NCBI RefSeq assembly: GCF_051466335.1
Contig: NZ_CP195793.1
Span: 2,604,001 to 2,668,000 of the forward strand
DNA: 64,000 nt
Source of the DNA: Planctomicrobium sp051466335
GTDB lineage: Bacteria; Planctomycetota; Planctomycetia; Planctomycetales; Planctomycetaceae
Reading direction: 5' to 3'
In this document: positions 1-8,026 of the stretch, piece after piece
Layout: each line of letters starts with the position of its first letter
Numbering within the stretch: position 1 is the stretch's first letter
The notes under the pieces: generated by a model
What the model was told of the DNA's origin: nothing
Seen by the model: the letters and a program-made list of their open reading frames with translations, nothing else
The model's database searches: none
Translations under genes and position numbers: made by a program

Positions 1-937
1 AGATTAGACCATATGAGAGACGCGGGAAAAGTTCATTGACGATACCGTACTGCAGTTGAGATGCAGCCACCCTGGGGGAGAAATAGTGAGTCCACATCAA
101 TCGCCCGGGCCACGGGGTGATGAGGATGGCGACAAGCACTGTGACGATCAGGGCCTCCCAGGAACGCTGGCTTTGCTTTTGCTTTCGAATCGCTCGGGCG
201 ATGATGTCTCCCAGCATGAATGCCAGAAACAACACCAAACCGAAGATCGCGCGGGGATCTGTATTCACCCAAAACAAAAAGAGCATTGGGAGGAATGCGA
301 TCGACCACGGAAACTGCCTCGTCGATGGCGGCGCTTGAGATTCAACCGGAATTTGCCGTTCGCGACAAAGTGTAAACAGCAGAATGCTTAAGCCTAATAC
401 CGTCACAGTGGCGGGGCCGGGTTGCAGAACTGGAAACAAAGCGATGGCTGCGAAGAACCCGCAGACCGAACCCCACCAGGTTGACACGTTCCGCGCGTTG
501 ATCTTCGCGAGCAACCAAAAGGAAGCGGCAACCGCCACCACGCAAAGCAGCGTCAGCCCGGAAAATCCAGCGACGCGATGAGTAATTGCCATGACAATGT
601 CGGAGAGCCATGCGTGATTGACCCACGGGCGGCCCTCTGCGGATGCGGAGAATGTGTCAACACTTTGAGGAAGGAACCGGTTCGCGATCATCGCATCGCC
701 TGTTCGAATTCGAACGAACAGCGATGAATCTGAAATGGTTGTCCAACTGAGAAGAATCGCAAGAAGCAACAACGCCCAGCGGAGCATGACATCTCCCCGC
801 AGGCATTCATCTTCCATGTATTCAGGAGTGAGTTCTTCAAACTCCGGCATCTCCTCCTCGGGAGGAGGTGGAAGATCGGGAGTCTGTGAAATCGGATTGT
901 TGAGAGGTTCGGATGGTTCAGGTTTGGACTCGGACAC
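1..937 (-). CDS. Polytopic membrane protein, GT-C/glycosyltransferase-like (3' end cut by window edge)
   Basis: The reading frame runs open from a GTG at 937 to the left edge, about 312 codons, so the C-terminus is missing. An AAAAGG stretch lies about 8 bases before the GTG and supports that start. The N-terminal ~35 residues are acidic and proline-rich (PPPPEEEMPEFEE). They are followed by a membrane segment, then a loop reading FVRIRTGDAMIANRFLPQSVD and PWVNHAWLSD, then several further hydrophobic segments. The 'G-ragged-D...G-PW-NH-WL' loop resembles bacterial membrane proteins of the GT-C/oligosaccharyltransferase-like superfamily that carry a similar first periplasmic loop; that family link is from memory and not proven. 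A role in surface polysaccharide or protein glycosylation is only inference. It is transcribed divergently from the symporter at 1304. Confidence 0.6.
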   Translation of the reverse strand, partial: MSESKPEPSEPLNNPISQTPDLPPPPEEEMPEFEELTPEYMEDECLRGDVMLRWALLLLAILLSWTTISDSSLFVRIRTGDAMIANRFLPQSVDTFSASAEGRPWVNHAWLSDIVMAITHRVAGFSGLTLLCVVAVAASFWLLAKINARNVSTWWGSVCGFFAAIALFPVLQPGPATVTVLGLSILLFTLCRERQIPVESQAPPSTRQFPWSIAFLPMLFLFWVNTDPRAIFGLVLFLAFMLGDIIARAIRKQKQSQRSWEALIVTVLVAILITPWPGRLMWTHYFSPRVAASQLQYGIVNELFPRLSYGLI

Positions 938-1303
938 GAAACGAACCTTTTCACTAGCAGACGGAATGAAAACAAGATCACGTGAAAGGGAGTGAAGAAT
1001 TGATTTGCAATCTAAACGCCAGCATCCCGATCAGCAAGCAGCGACACAAGTTGTGATGTCAATTCAGTCATGAAATCAGAATTTGCTCACAAGCGCAAGG
1101 CAAGATGAGCAAAGTGAACAATTTTCGACAGTTGTGCGGAAAATAGGGAACTGTGCTAGACGAATCCTTTTCAACTCTCCAAATTGCACGGACTTACGCG
1201 ACCATTCGGCACTATTGAAATGGCCGGTCGTCGATCGTCGGGCATCGCTGGACACTGTGTCGTCACAAGTGGACTCATCGAAAATGATCAGGGAGGAGGA
1301 ATA
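938..1303. other. Divergent intergenic region, no gene seen
   Basis: This 366-base spacer separates the leftward membrane protein from the rightward symporter and must hold both promoters. An open frame reads upstream of the symporter from 1184, but its first 40 codons lack membrane-protein character and a ribosome binding site, so I treat it as non-coding. I saw no hairpin terminator or riboswitch-like fold. Confidence 0.4.
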
Positions 1304-2560
1304 GTGGAGAGTTCGACAGTTCCCGGGAAAGGGATTTGGGGACGCTGGAATGCGACTCCGCTGTATTTGCGGATCGTTTTGGCAATGGTTGTCGGAGTGG
1401 TGGTGGGGCTTCTCCTCGGCCCGCGTGCGGAATCTCTGGAAACTCCCGCGAAGATCATTCTCCGGATGTTGGGGTCGCTCGCACCTCCCTTGATTCTGGT
1501 CGCGGTGGTTCACGTGCTAATGACCACAGAAATCGCTGGTCGGACTGCCGCGAGACTGTTCTTCTTGTTGTTGCTCAATACCACCGTTGCCATTCTGATT
1601 GGATTGGGTGTGGCTAATGTTTTGCAACCCGGGAAATGGTCGCCGATGTCTCCCCCGGAAGCGAAATCAGCTGATCACCATCATTCCCCCTTGGAAATGA
1701 TCATCGCGAACATTCCCAAGAGCATTCTGGGACCGTTGGGAAATGAACAGAACATCATTGGCGTGATCATCATCGCGATCGCCTTTGGAGTTGCCCTCAG
1801 AACTTCCCGCGATAAGCAAATTTCGAATGTTCAGGATCTGGTTGAAATTGCCTATCAGACGTTGCTGCAGGTTCTGCACTGGGTGATCCAGATTGTTCCG
1901 CTGGGGGTGTTCGCAATTGTGGCGAAGGTGATCGGAACCGAAGGCTTCGCACCTGTCAAAGCGATGGGAGGCTTTGTCGTCGCGGTGATTGTGGCACTGC
2001 TGTTGCAAGTCGTGTGGTACTTACTCCGAATTCGATTCTTTTCATGGCCTCGACCACTGTTTGTTTTGCGGGGGATGCGCGACGCCATGTTGATGGCATT
2101 TTCGACGAGTAGTTCGACCGTCACGATGCCGGTGACTTACCGCTGTCTGATTGATAACGTCGGAGTGCGGGAGAAATCAGCGAGTATGGGAGCGCTCGTT
2201 GGAGCGAACTTCAATAACGATGGAACAGCCTTGTACGAGGCAATGTCTGCGTTATTTGTGGCTCAACTGATCGGAATCGATCTGACCCTGTGGCAGCAGG
2301 TTCTCGTGGTGTTGACGTCGATTGTCGCTTCCGTCGGAGCTGCGGGCATTCCAGAAGCGGGCCTGGTAACAATGACTCTGGTATTCACAGCTGTGAAACT
2401 CCCCGTCGACTATATCGCCTTGCTGTTGACCGTCGACTGGTTTCTGGATCGATGCAGAACCGTCGTCAACCTGCTTGGTGACGTCAACATCAGCTGCATG
2501 CTAGACGGAAGGACCAAAGAGTCCCCGGAACTGGAAGCTGATCCCTTTCCTGCTTCCTGA
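1304..2560 (+). CDS. Dicarboxylate/amino acid:cation symporter (DAACS/SDF family)
   Basis: Secondary transporter expected to couple uptake of a dicarboxylate or acidic amino acid (C4-dicarboxylate, glutamate, aspartate) to H+ or Na+ across the inner membrane. The 418-residue product has about eight hydrophobic segments and the family's serine-rich hairpin motif FSTSSSTVTMPVT near residue 265. It is followed by the conserved NNDGTALYEA stretch (family consensus NMDGTA.Y) and the GIPEAGLV stretch (consensus GIPgag). I chose the GTG at 1304 because GGGAGGAGGA lies just upstream; the longer frame from 1184 adds 40 non-homologous residues. The substrate cannot be read from the sequence. A strong hairpin terminator follows, and the gene appears to be monocistronic. 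Confidence 0.9.
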   Translation: MESSTVPGKGIWGRWNATPLYLRIVLAMVVGVVVGLLLGPRAESLETPAKIILRMLGSLAPPLILVAVVHVLMTTEIAGRTAARLFFLLLLNTTVAILIGLGVANVLQPGKWSPMSPPEAKSADHHHSPLEMIIANIPKSILGPLGNEQNIIGVIIIAIAFGVALRTSRDKQISNVQDLVEIAYQTLLQVLHWVIQIVPLGVFAIVAKVIGTEGFAPVKAMGGFVVAVIVALLLQVVWYLLRIRFFSWPRPLFVLRGMRDAMLMAFSTSSSTVTMPVTYRCLIDNVGVREKSASMGALVGANFNNDGTALYEAMSALFVAQLIGIDLTLWQQVLVVLTSIVASVGAAGIPEAGLVTMTLVFTAVKLPVDYIALLLTVDWFLDRCRTVVNLLGDVNISCMLDGRTKESPELEADPFPAS

Positions 2561-2575
2561 ATTCGTCAACGAAAG

Positions 2576-2610
2576 AAGCCTTCTCAAGAGGATTCTTGAG
2601 AAGGCTTTTT
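2576..2610 (+). terminator. Rho-independent terminator of the symporter gene
   Basis: A 14-base perfect stem (aagccttctcaaga / tcttgagaaggctt) around a four-base loop is followed by a T run, 15 bases after the symporter stop codon. Confidence 0.9.
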
Positions 2611-2633
2611 CGAGGATCAGATTGACCGCGAGC

Positions 2634-3617
2634 TTATTTCGCGGGGAAAGCTCCTTGGCTCTTCCAAACTGTGGCAGCCGATGGAACGCCACGGAATTTT
2701 GGAGTCGGAGCCAACTTCGGAGCTTCGACGGGAGCAGTCACTTCATAGGCCTGAAGTTCAACTTTGTTCTCAGCTGCCGAACGTGTTGGAACCTTGCTCC
2801 ATTCCTGGGAGTTCTGCTGGCTTGCAGAAGGAAGTGGATTTTGGGCGGCTTGTTGGGGTTGAGCAGGAGTTGGGCTGATCTCTGAGATCGGAGAACCCAT
2901 GCTCACGACGGACTGGCCGTGAATGTGCGGGCTGAGGCCGACGACACCGTGATCCTGAGTGCACACTGCACCGGATGAGACGACTTGAGTCGGGACCATT
3001 GTCGTGACTTGTTGCGGCACAACGCGAGTCTGAACAACTGGCACCTGCTGGACTGTTTGAACTGGAACGTCACGGTATTGAACCTGACGCTGCATGACAG
3101 TCTCGTTCACGGTTTTTGTCGTCATCTTGGGAACCCAGACCTGCTGGTAGCTTCCCTCGTCGACGGTCACCTGACGGCTGGTTGTCACTGGGACATCGAC
3201 AACGCTGGACTCGCGGCGGATTTCAGTGCGCGTCACCGGTTGCATCACGGTGAACTGCTCCTGCTTGTAAATCGTCGTCGTCTGCGGCGTTAAAGTCGGT
3301 TGATTCGGAGTCGGGAGGACCGGCTGGCTCGGAGTGTACGTGGGAGATGGCGAGTAAACAGGTGCCGGTGAATAAATCGGAGCCGGTCCGCAATCGCAGG
3401 GGTTTGGAGCAATTGGTCCGTACGTATTGAGTGGGCCAAACGGCGCTGGGTTGAGGAACGGCTGAGGGGGGCAACCGCATGGATTGAATGGTCGAATCAA
3501 TCCCAAACGACCGGGGCCGCCCGATTTGCGAGCGCAAAGTCCTGCATCAGCAGTCACCGGAAGTGCTCCTCCCAATAGAATCGCAGAAATCCAGACTGTG
3601 CGGGCTTTGGAAAACAT
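2634..3617 (-). CDS. Secreted proline/glutamine/valine-rich repeat protein
   Basis: I do not recognise a named family. The 327-residue product begins with a signal peptide (MFSKARTVWISAILLGGALP then an Ala-Asp-Ala cleavage-type site). An extracytoplasmic segment follows, rich in Pro, Asn and Cys (PFNPCGCPPQPF, PNPCDCGP), then YSPAP/YSPSP repeats. The centre consists of alternating Val/Thr/Gln/Arg strands such as VMQPVTRTEIRRE, YRDVPVQTVQQV and VVPQQVTTMV. Such strand-repeat secreted proteins are common in planctomycetes and are usually left as hypothetical; a cell-wall or matrix role is inference. The ATG at 3617 has AGAAGGA six bases upstream; the frame opens earlier with TTG, which I rejected. 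The C-terminal third is low-complexity. Confidence 0.75.
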   Translation of the reverse strand: MFSKARTVWISAILLGGALPVTADAGLCARKSGGPGRLGLIRPFNPCGCPPQPFLNPAPFGPLNTYGPIAPNPCDCGPAPIYSPAPVYSPSPTYTPSQPVLPTPNQPTLTPQTTTIYKQEQFTVMQPVTRTEIRRESSVVDVPVTTSRQVTVDEGSYQQVWVPKMTTKTVNETVMQRQVQYRDVPVQTVQQVPVVQTRVVPQQVTTMVPTQVVSSGAVCTQDHGVVGLSPHIHGQSVVSMGSPISEISPTPAQPQQAAQNPLPSASQQNSQEWSKVPTRSAAENKVELQAYEVTAPVEAPKLAPTPKFRGVPSAATVWKSQGAFPAK

Positions 3618-4072
3618 CGGCATTCCTTCTTTCAAAATCAGGTTGCTGAATCGCTATCACTTCGCTGAGTGCATGCGCACCCCCGGATATTGAGCGAGCA
3701 ACGTTCGTTTGATCGGAAGAGGGCCACGTCAGCGTGAAATTCTTTGGCGAACGATGCGGGTTTCGGCGTTGCCTGTTTCCAGGCAGGCAAACAACCGTTA
3801 CAGGTTGGCGAGTCCCCTCGGGGAATCTACGGGTCGAATTGACCCTACAGTTTGCAGCATTCGTTCCCATTGTCACGGAAGAATCGGTGATGTCGCTTTG
3901 CGAATCATTTGCGATGGCCAAATAAAAAAGGCCAGTAACGAACTGGGGTTCGATTCTGGCCTTTGATGGATATCGACGTGATGACATGCATTACGCCGGT
4001 CGATTGAATGTCACTAGTCGGTGAGAACCCGCCTTACCGTTGGAAGCTCTCCGCATTGAAAAATTCTGCAAA
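3618..4072. other. Intergenic region, one terminator only
   Basis: These 455 bases lie upstream of the secreted repeat protein and downstream of the adenylate-forming enzyme. Apart from the terminator hairpin at 3922-3964 and a short inverted repeat (gggtcgaattgaccc, about 3831-3845), I saw no gene or structured RNA. The small frames here lack ribosome binding sites and recognisable composition. Confidence 0.4.
3922..3964 (-). terminator. Terminator for the adenylate-forming enzyme gene
   Basis: On the minus strand an aaaggccag/ctggccttt stem is followed by a T run (the A run at 3922-3929 on the plus strand). It lies about 110 bases past the stop codon of the gene at 4073-5170. Confidence 0.75.
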
Positions 4073-5170
4073 CTAGTACACGCCGACGGTCGTCGTTTTT
4101 GCAAAGACATGGAATGGTCGCGTGCCGCTAATTCCGTCCCACGGGTACTTTTCGTGTGGGAGTTCTCGCTCCCCTTCATCCCGTTCCATGAATCCTGGAA
4201 CGAAGAGTTCATCGGTCAGCGTGTACAGTTTAACGCGGCCGGTTTCTCCGTAATTCACAACCTGTGAATAGTCGTCGAATTTCACGACTTCAATCGCTGC
4301 CCGAGGTTGCGGCGCGTGGTAAGTGATCTTGTAGTTGTCCGCGGGATCGAATGGTTTTCCGCAGGCCAACCCCATCAATGTGTTGCCGTATGTTGGAGTG
4401 ATATAGACATCATTTCCCAGCAATTCTTCTTTGCAGAAGCGGTACCACTGTGGAGTGAACTCCGTTCCGCCGGCGAAAATTCCCTTAATGCCGACTTCAG
4501 AGATGCTCGTACCTTCGTCCATCAACCGCAGTGCCAGTGCCTCCAGCAACTTCGGTGTTGCGAACATACACTGAATGTCATGTCCGGCAGTAAGAATGGT
4601 GTACGCCTGATCGATGACGTGATTGGCATACGCTTTCGCTCCTTCGACATCCCCTTTCTTGATCAACTTCACCACCCAACGTGGGTCAAGGTCGACGCAG
4701 AAACAGATGCCGCCACGGAACTGGCAAAGATGTTCCACTGCAAGTCGCAGACGCCGCGGGCCGCTGGGGCCCAGCATCAACCAGTTCGACCCGCGTGGGA
4801 ACGATTCATCTGGAAGTGTTTTGGAAAACTCTTCGTAGTCAATCCAGTGGTCTTTGACGACGCAGCGTGATTTAGGAATTCCAGTTGTTCCGCCCGTTTC
4901 GAAGGTGTACCGGTACTCGTTTTTCCATTTTTGTGGCAGGAACTTTGTCACCGGGCCGCCGCGAAGCCATTCATCTTCGAAGAGCGGGAATTTTTTCAGG
5001 TCGTCAAAGCAGTTGATGTCAGTGAGTGGATTGAAGTTGTAACTCTTGGCCTGCTCAAGCCAGAAAGGAGCCCCCAATTCTGGATGGAAGTGGAGTTGAA
5101 CAGTCCGGACTGTCTGTTCGTCGAGTTGTTGCTTCGCATTTGCAACAAGCGTATCCAGTTGAACGCTCAC
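4073..5170 (-). CDS. Adenylate-forming enzyme, phenylacetate-CoA ligase-like
   Basis: Member of the acyl/aryl-adenylate-forming superfamily, closest in layout to phenylacetate-CoA ligases. These activate a carboxylate with ATP and may then transfer it to CoA. The phosphate-binding loop TFETGGTTGIPKS is at about residues 89-101, and a GIKGIFAGGTEFTPQ segment and a TPTYGNTLMGL segment (A5-like) follow near residues 227-265. At 365 residues it is shorter than the usual ~430. It ends soon after the GETGRVKLYTLTDELF strand, so the C-terminal small domain that carries the catalytic lysine and CoA contacts is reduced or missing. The GTG start has GAGGAGAG just upstream. Neighbours give no pathway hint. 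The substrate is unknown and true thioester formation is uncertain. Confidence 0.75.
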   Translation of the reverse strand: MSVQLDTLVANAKQQLDEQTVRTVQLHFHPELGAPFWLEQAKSYNFNPLTDINCFDDLKKFPLFEDEWLRGGPVTKFLPQKWKNEYRYTFETGGTTGIPKSRCVVKDHWIDYEEFSKTLPDESFPRGSNWLMLGPSGPRRLRLAVEHLCQFRGGICFCVDLDPRWVVKLIKKGDVEGAKAYANHVIDQAYTILTAGHDIQCMFATPKLLEALALRLMDEGTSISEVGIKGIFAGGTEFTPQWYRFCKEELLGNDVYITPTYGNTLMGLACGKPFDPADNYKITYHAPQPRAAIEVVKFDDYSQVVNYGETGRVKLYTLTDELFVPGFMERDEGERELPHEKYPWDGISGTRPFHVFAKTTTVGVY

Positions 5171-5379
5171 AAATCTCTCCTCGTGAAATCGAACACAATC
5201 GCTTTGAGCAAAAACCTATGCGGAGATTGCTGAAGTGGGGAACGTGACGATCGATGATATGCAAGTCGAGGGCCAATTCAAAACGAGTCAGTGAGTTCCT
5301 TCGCGGCGGCATCCAGTTCCGGGTAAGATGCTGGTAAGCGAACCGTCGTTTCAGACCAAACCAGCGCGGAGAATTGCGG

Positions 5380-6420
5380 ATGTTTCAATCACAGGCCTCC
5401 TTGGTAGAAATGGCCCGGCTTTCTCGAAATCTGGGGGTGTCGCTGCAGTCAGGAATTCACATCGTCAAGGCTTTCGATATCGTCGGTCGAAAAAGCACTG
5501 GGAAGATGAAGACTGTGCTGTCACAGGTCGTTCAGGATCTGAAGAACGGTTCGGACGTTACTTCTGCTCTGGTCTCTCACGGAAATTACTTTCCCGAGTT
5601 GTTTCTCGGCATGATTCAGGTGGGAGAAGTGACCGGCGCCCTGCCTGAAGTGTTTAAAGCACTCGGGCTGCACTACGAGAACAACATCCGCCTGAAACGG
5701 GAGTTTCTCGGTCAAATTACAATGCCTGTGGTTCAACTTGTGGCAGCGATCTTTATCGTCGCTGCACTGATTGCGTTGCTCGGCTGGATCGGACAGAGTA
5801 CCGGGACCACGTTCGACATCCTCGGTTGGGGACTCGTCGGAACGACCGGGGCGCTGATCTGGTTGGGGGGATGGGCGCTCCTCGTCGCAGCAGTCGTCGT
5901 GGGTTACAAATTTGCCTCAGCGTCACTCGCCGGACTCGCTAGTATTCACCGTTTTGTGCTGAAAGTTCCGGTAGTCGGACATTGCCTGAGGTCATTTGCA
6001 ATCGCTCGGTTCGCATGGGCATTTCACCTCACTCAGAACTCTGGAATGCCGATCGGCGACAGCATTGATTCGAGTTTACGTGCCACTTCTAACGGGGCAT
6101 TTCTCGCTGCCACTCCGAATATGGTTGCTGCTGTTCAATCGGGAGAGTCGCTCACAGATGCCTTTCAGGCGAGTGGGTTATTCCCGGTTGAGTTCATCGA
6201 GTTCGTGATGGTGGCGGAGCAGTCTGGTACGGTTCCTGAAGCTCTTGACCGGATGAGCCCTCAGTTTGAAGAAGATGCCCGTCGCAGTCTGCATGCGTTG
6301 GCATCAGGAATGAGCTGGCTGGTCTGGGGGGGCGTCGCATTGTTTATCATCACGATTATCTTCACCGTGGCACTGTGGTACATCGGGATGATCGACGCTG
6401 CGATGAAAGGAATTATTTAA
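5380..6420 (+). CDS. Type II secretion/pilus assembly inner-membrane protein, GspF/PilC-like
   Basis: Inner-membrane platform protein of type II secretion or type IV pilus machines. The 346 residues show the duplicated T2SSF domain. The first copy begins near residue 7 (MARLSRNLGVSLQSGIHIVKAFD) and the second near residue 207 (AWAFHLTQNSGMPIGDSIDSS). Hydrophobic segments fall near 117-140, 150-180 and at the C-terminus. The ATG at 5380 has GGAG eight bases upstream; a TTG two codons earlier is less likely. No gspE, gspG or other machine component lies nearby, so this is an isolated copy. Its last 8 bases overlap the end of the convergent gene at 6413. Confidence 0.88.
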   Translation: MFQSQASLVEMARLSRNLGVSLQSGIHIVKAFDIVGRKSTGKMKTVLSQVVQDLKNGSDVTSALVSHGNYFPELFLGMIQVGEVTGALPEVFKALGLHYENNIRLKREFLGQITMPVVQLVAAIFIVAALIALLGWIGQSTGTTFDILGWGLVGTTGALIWLGGWALLVAAVVVGYKFASASLAGLASIHRFVLKVPVVGHCLRSFAIARFAWAFHLTQNSGMPIGDSIDSSLRATSNGAFLAATPNMVAAVQSGESLTDAFQASGLFPVEFIEFVMVAEQSGTVPEALDRMSPQFEEDARRSLHALASGMSWLVWGGVALFIITIIFTVALWYIGMIDAAMKGII

Positions 6421-7954
6421 TCGGCTGCTCGTCGTGATGGACATCTTCCGTGCGATCATTGCCGGGTGATGGATCACTTGTCGAAGTCTCCGGGTTACGG
6501 ATCTCCTCCATCATCCCTCTAATGAGCGTGACTTCCGCGTCGTCCGGATTTCTCTCGTCGAGAATGTTCTGAAGCACACCAAGTGCCTCCTCTTCTCGAT
6601 CCAGATCCTTCAGCGTCGTCGCCCATTGAATATGCACCATCGGAAGAGATGGCGTCTTCTCAATTGCGTAGCTCCACAATGACAACGGATTTTTCCATAC
6701 CGGAAGATAATTCGTTGTGCTCCATGCCATGACTCCGATCGCGACAGTACTTGTGATGAGGGCCAGGATGCTTTCGGAGGATCGAAGGGACGGCATCAGC
6801 CTCAAGGTTCTTTGCCATCCCTGATCGAGTAACCAAAGCATGACGCCGAAAAACGGGACGCATGGGAGATAGAGATACCGATCATTCATCAGGGTCGTGA
6901 TCGGGAAGAAATTCATTACCGGAAAGAACAGCATGAGCCAGCTGATTCCCGCGAGAATGAGGAGGGGTTGCGAGTGCCGCATCTTCCACATCCAAATTCC
7001 AACAGCGACCCAACCCGCGATCGCTGCTGCGATCATCAGTTCGATTCCGGTTGTGGGAGGATCATAGAGGACGCAGAGATCCTGTGGGACGAGCAACATG
7101 CTGACATATCGCCAGAGCAGCGTGCTGTCGATGGCAAAAATCTCAAGCTTGTTGAATTTCAGATGGCCTCGAATCCCCCCGACAATGGTGACCTGTGCAT
7201 TCATCGTGGTTAGGACCAGCATCAGGCAGAAGAACATCGGGACAGCTTGACGGGCAATACTGTCCGAAAGTTTTTTCTTCGCAATAAAATAATCGTAAGC
7301 CACGATGATTGGCGGGAGCGTCACCGCAGAAGCCTTCGTCAGGAGAGCGATTACCAACCAGAGGATTCCCCACCCCTCATCGCGGTTGGTGCGATTGACC
7401 TTCATCCAGCAGAGACAACTGGCGAGCGTCCATGTCGTCGAGAGAACTGTTTTTCGTGACGAGACCCAGGCGACGGATTCCACTTGCACCGGATGAACCA
7501 GAAACAGTGCTGCCACGGTCCATGCCATCCATCCGTTGTTAGTGAGCTGTCGCATCAGCTGCAGGACCAACACTCCGTTGATCATGTGAATCAACACGTT
7601 CGTGGCGTGATATCCCCCTGGCCAGAGTCCCCAGAGAGTGTGTTCGACGAGAAAAGAACCGATCGTGACAGGAGCGAAATTCCGTGCCACCGGCTCGGTC
7701 ATGATGCGATAGAGATTCGCTGGATGCCAGCTTTTGATCAGGTCATTCCAGGTGAGATACCAGTTGTCGTCCCAGTTCAGCATCTCAAAACGCAAGACGG
7801 GAGCATAGATGATGGCTGTCAGGAGAATCAGCCCGAGAACCTGCCAACGGATCGGCGTGATCCACTGAAGAAATCGCTCTCTCCGCGAACCTGCTGCTAG
7901 GAGTTGTGTTGGCTGGGTGGGATTCTGGTTCATAACCGACGTGATCAAGTCCAT
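6413..7954 (-). CDS. GT-C fold membrane glycosyltransferase-like protein (TMTC/PMT-like)
   Basis: About 513 residues with roughly ten membrane segments. The first periplasmic loop carries NWDDNWY, the acidic motif expected for GT-C enzymes. This is followed by a loop reading HPVQVESVAWVSSRK, which closely matches the conserved HP..VE.VAW...RK motif of TMTC/PMT-like O-mannosyltransferases and the many planctomycete homologues. These transfer sugars from a lipid-linked donor to proteins on the outer face of the membrane. The C-terminal ~90 residues are soluble and helical (LPMVHIQWATTLKDLDREEEALGVL), resembling one or two TPR-type units. The start is uncertain: ATG at 7954 or 7933, or TTG at 7984, none with a clear ribosome binding site. 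The donor and target are unknown. Confidence 0.78.
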   Translation of the reverse strand: MDLITSVMNQNPTQPTQLLAAGSRRERFLQWITPIRWQVLGLILLTAIIYAPVLRFEMLNWDDNWYLTWNDLIKSWHPANLYRIMTEPVARNFAPVTIGSFLVEHTLWGLWPGGYHATNVLIHMINGVLVLQLMRQLTNNGWMAWTVAALFLVHPVQVESVAWVSSRKTVLSTTWTLASCLCWMKVNRTNRDEGWGILWLVIALLTKASAVTLPPIIVAYDYFIAKKKLSDSIARQAVPMFFCLMLVLTTMNAQVTIVGGIRGHLKFNKLEIFAIDSTLLWRYVSMLLVPQDLCVLYDPPTTGIELMIAAAIAGWVAVGIWMWKMRHSQPLLILAGISWLMLFFPVMNFFPITTLMNDRYLYLPCVPFFGVMLWLLDQGWQRTLRLMPSLRSSESILALITSTVAIGVMAWSTTNYLPVWKNPLSLWSYAIEKTPSLPMVHIQWATTLKDLDREEEALGVLQNILDERNPDDAEVTLIRGMMEEIRNPETSTSDPSPGNDRTEDVHHDEQPIK

Positions 7955-8026
7955 TGTCAACTTGCGGAGTTCCAAGTGTTTCAAACGCTAGTTCACGATG
8001 GGGTGTTGTCAAAAAGCAACGCGAAA

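Noticed and set aside
1184..1303. Longer N-terminus of the symporter
   Set aside because: The extra 40 codons carry no symporter-like sequence, and a strong GGGAGGAGGA site stands at the GTG chosen.
3940..3960. GGGTTCGATTC that resembles a tRNA T-loop
   Set aside because: The flanking bases do not form a five-pair T stem and no acceptor or anticodon arms are present; the sequence is part of a terminator hairpin.
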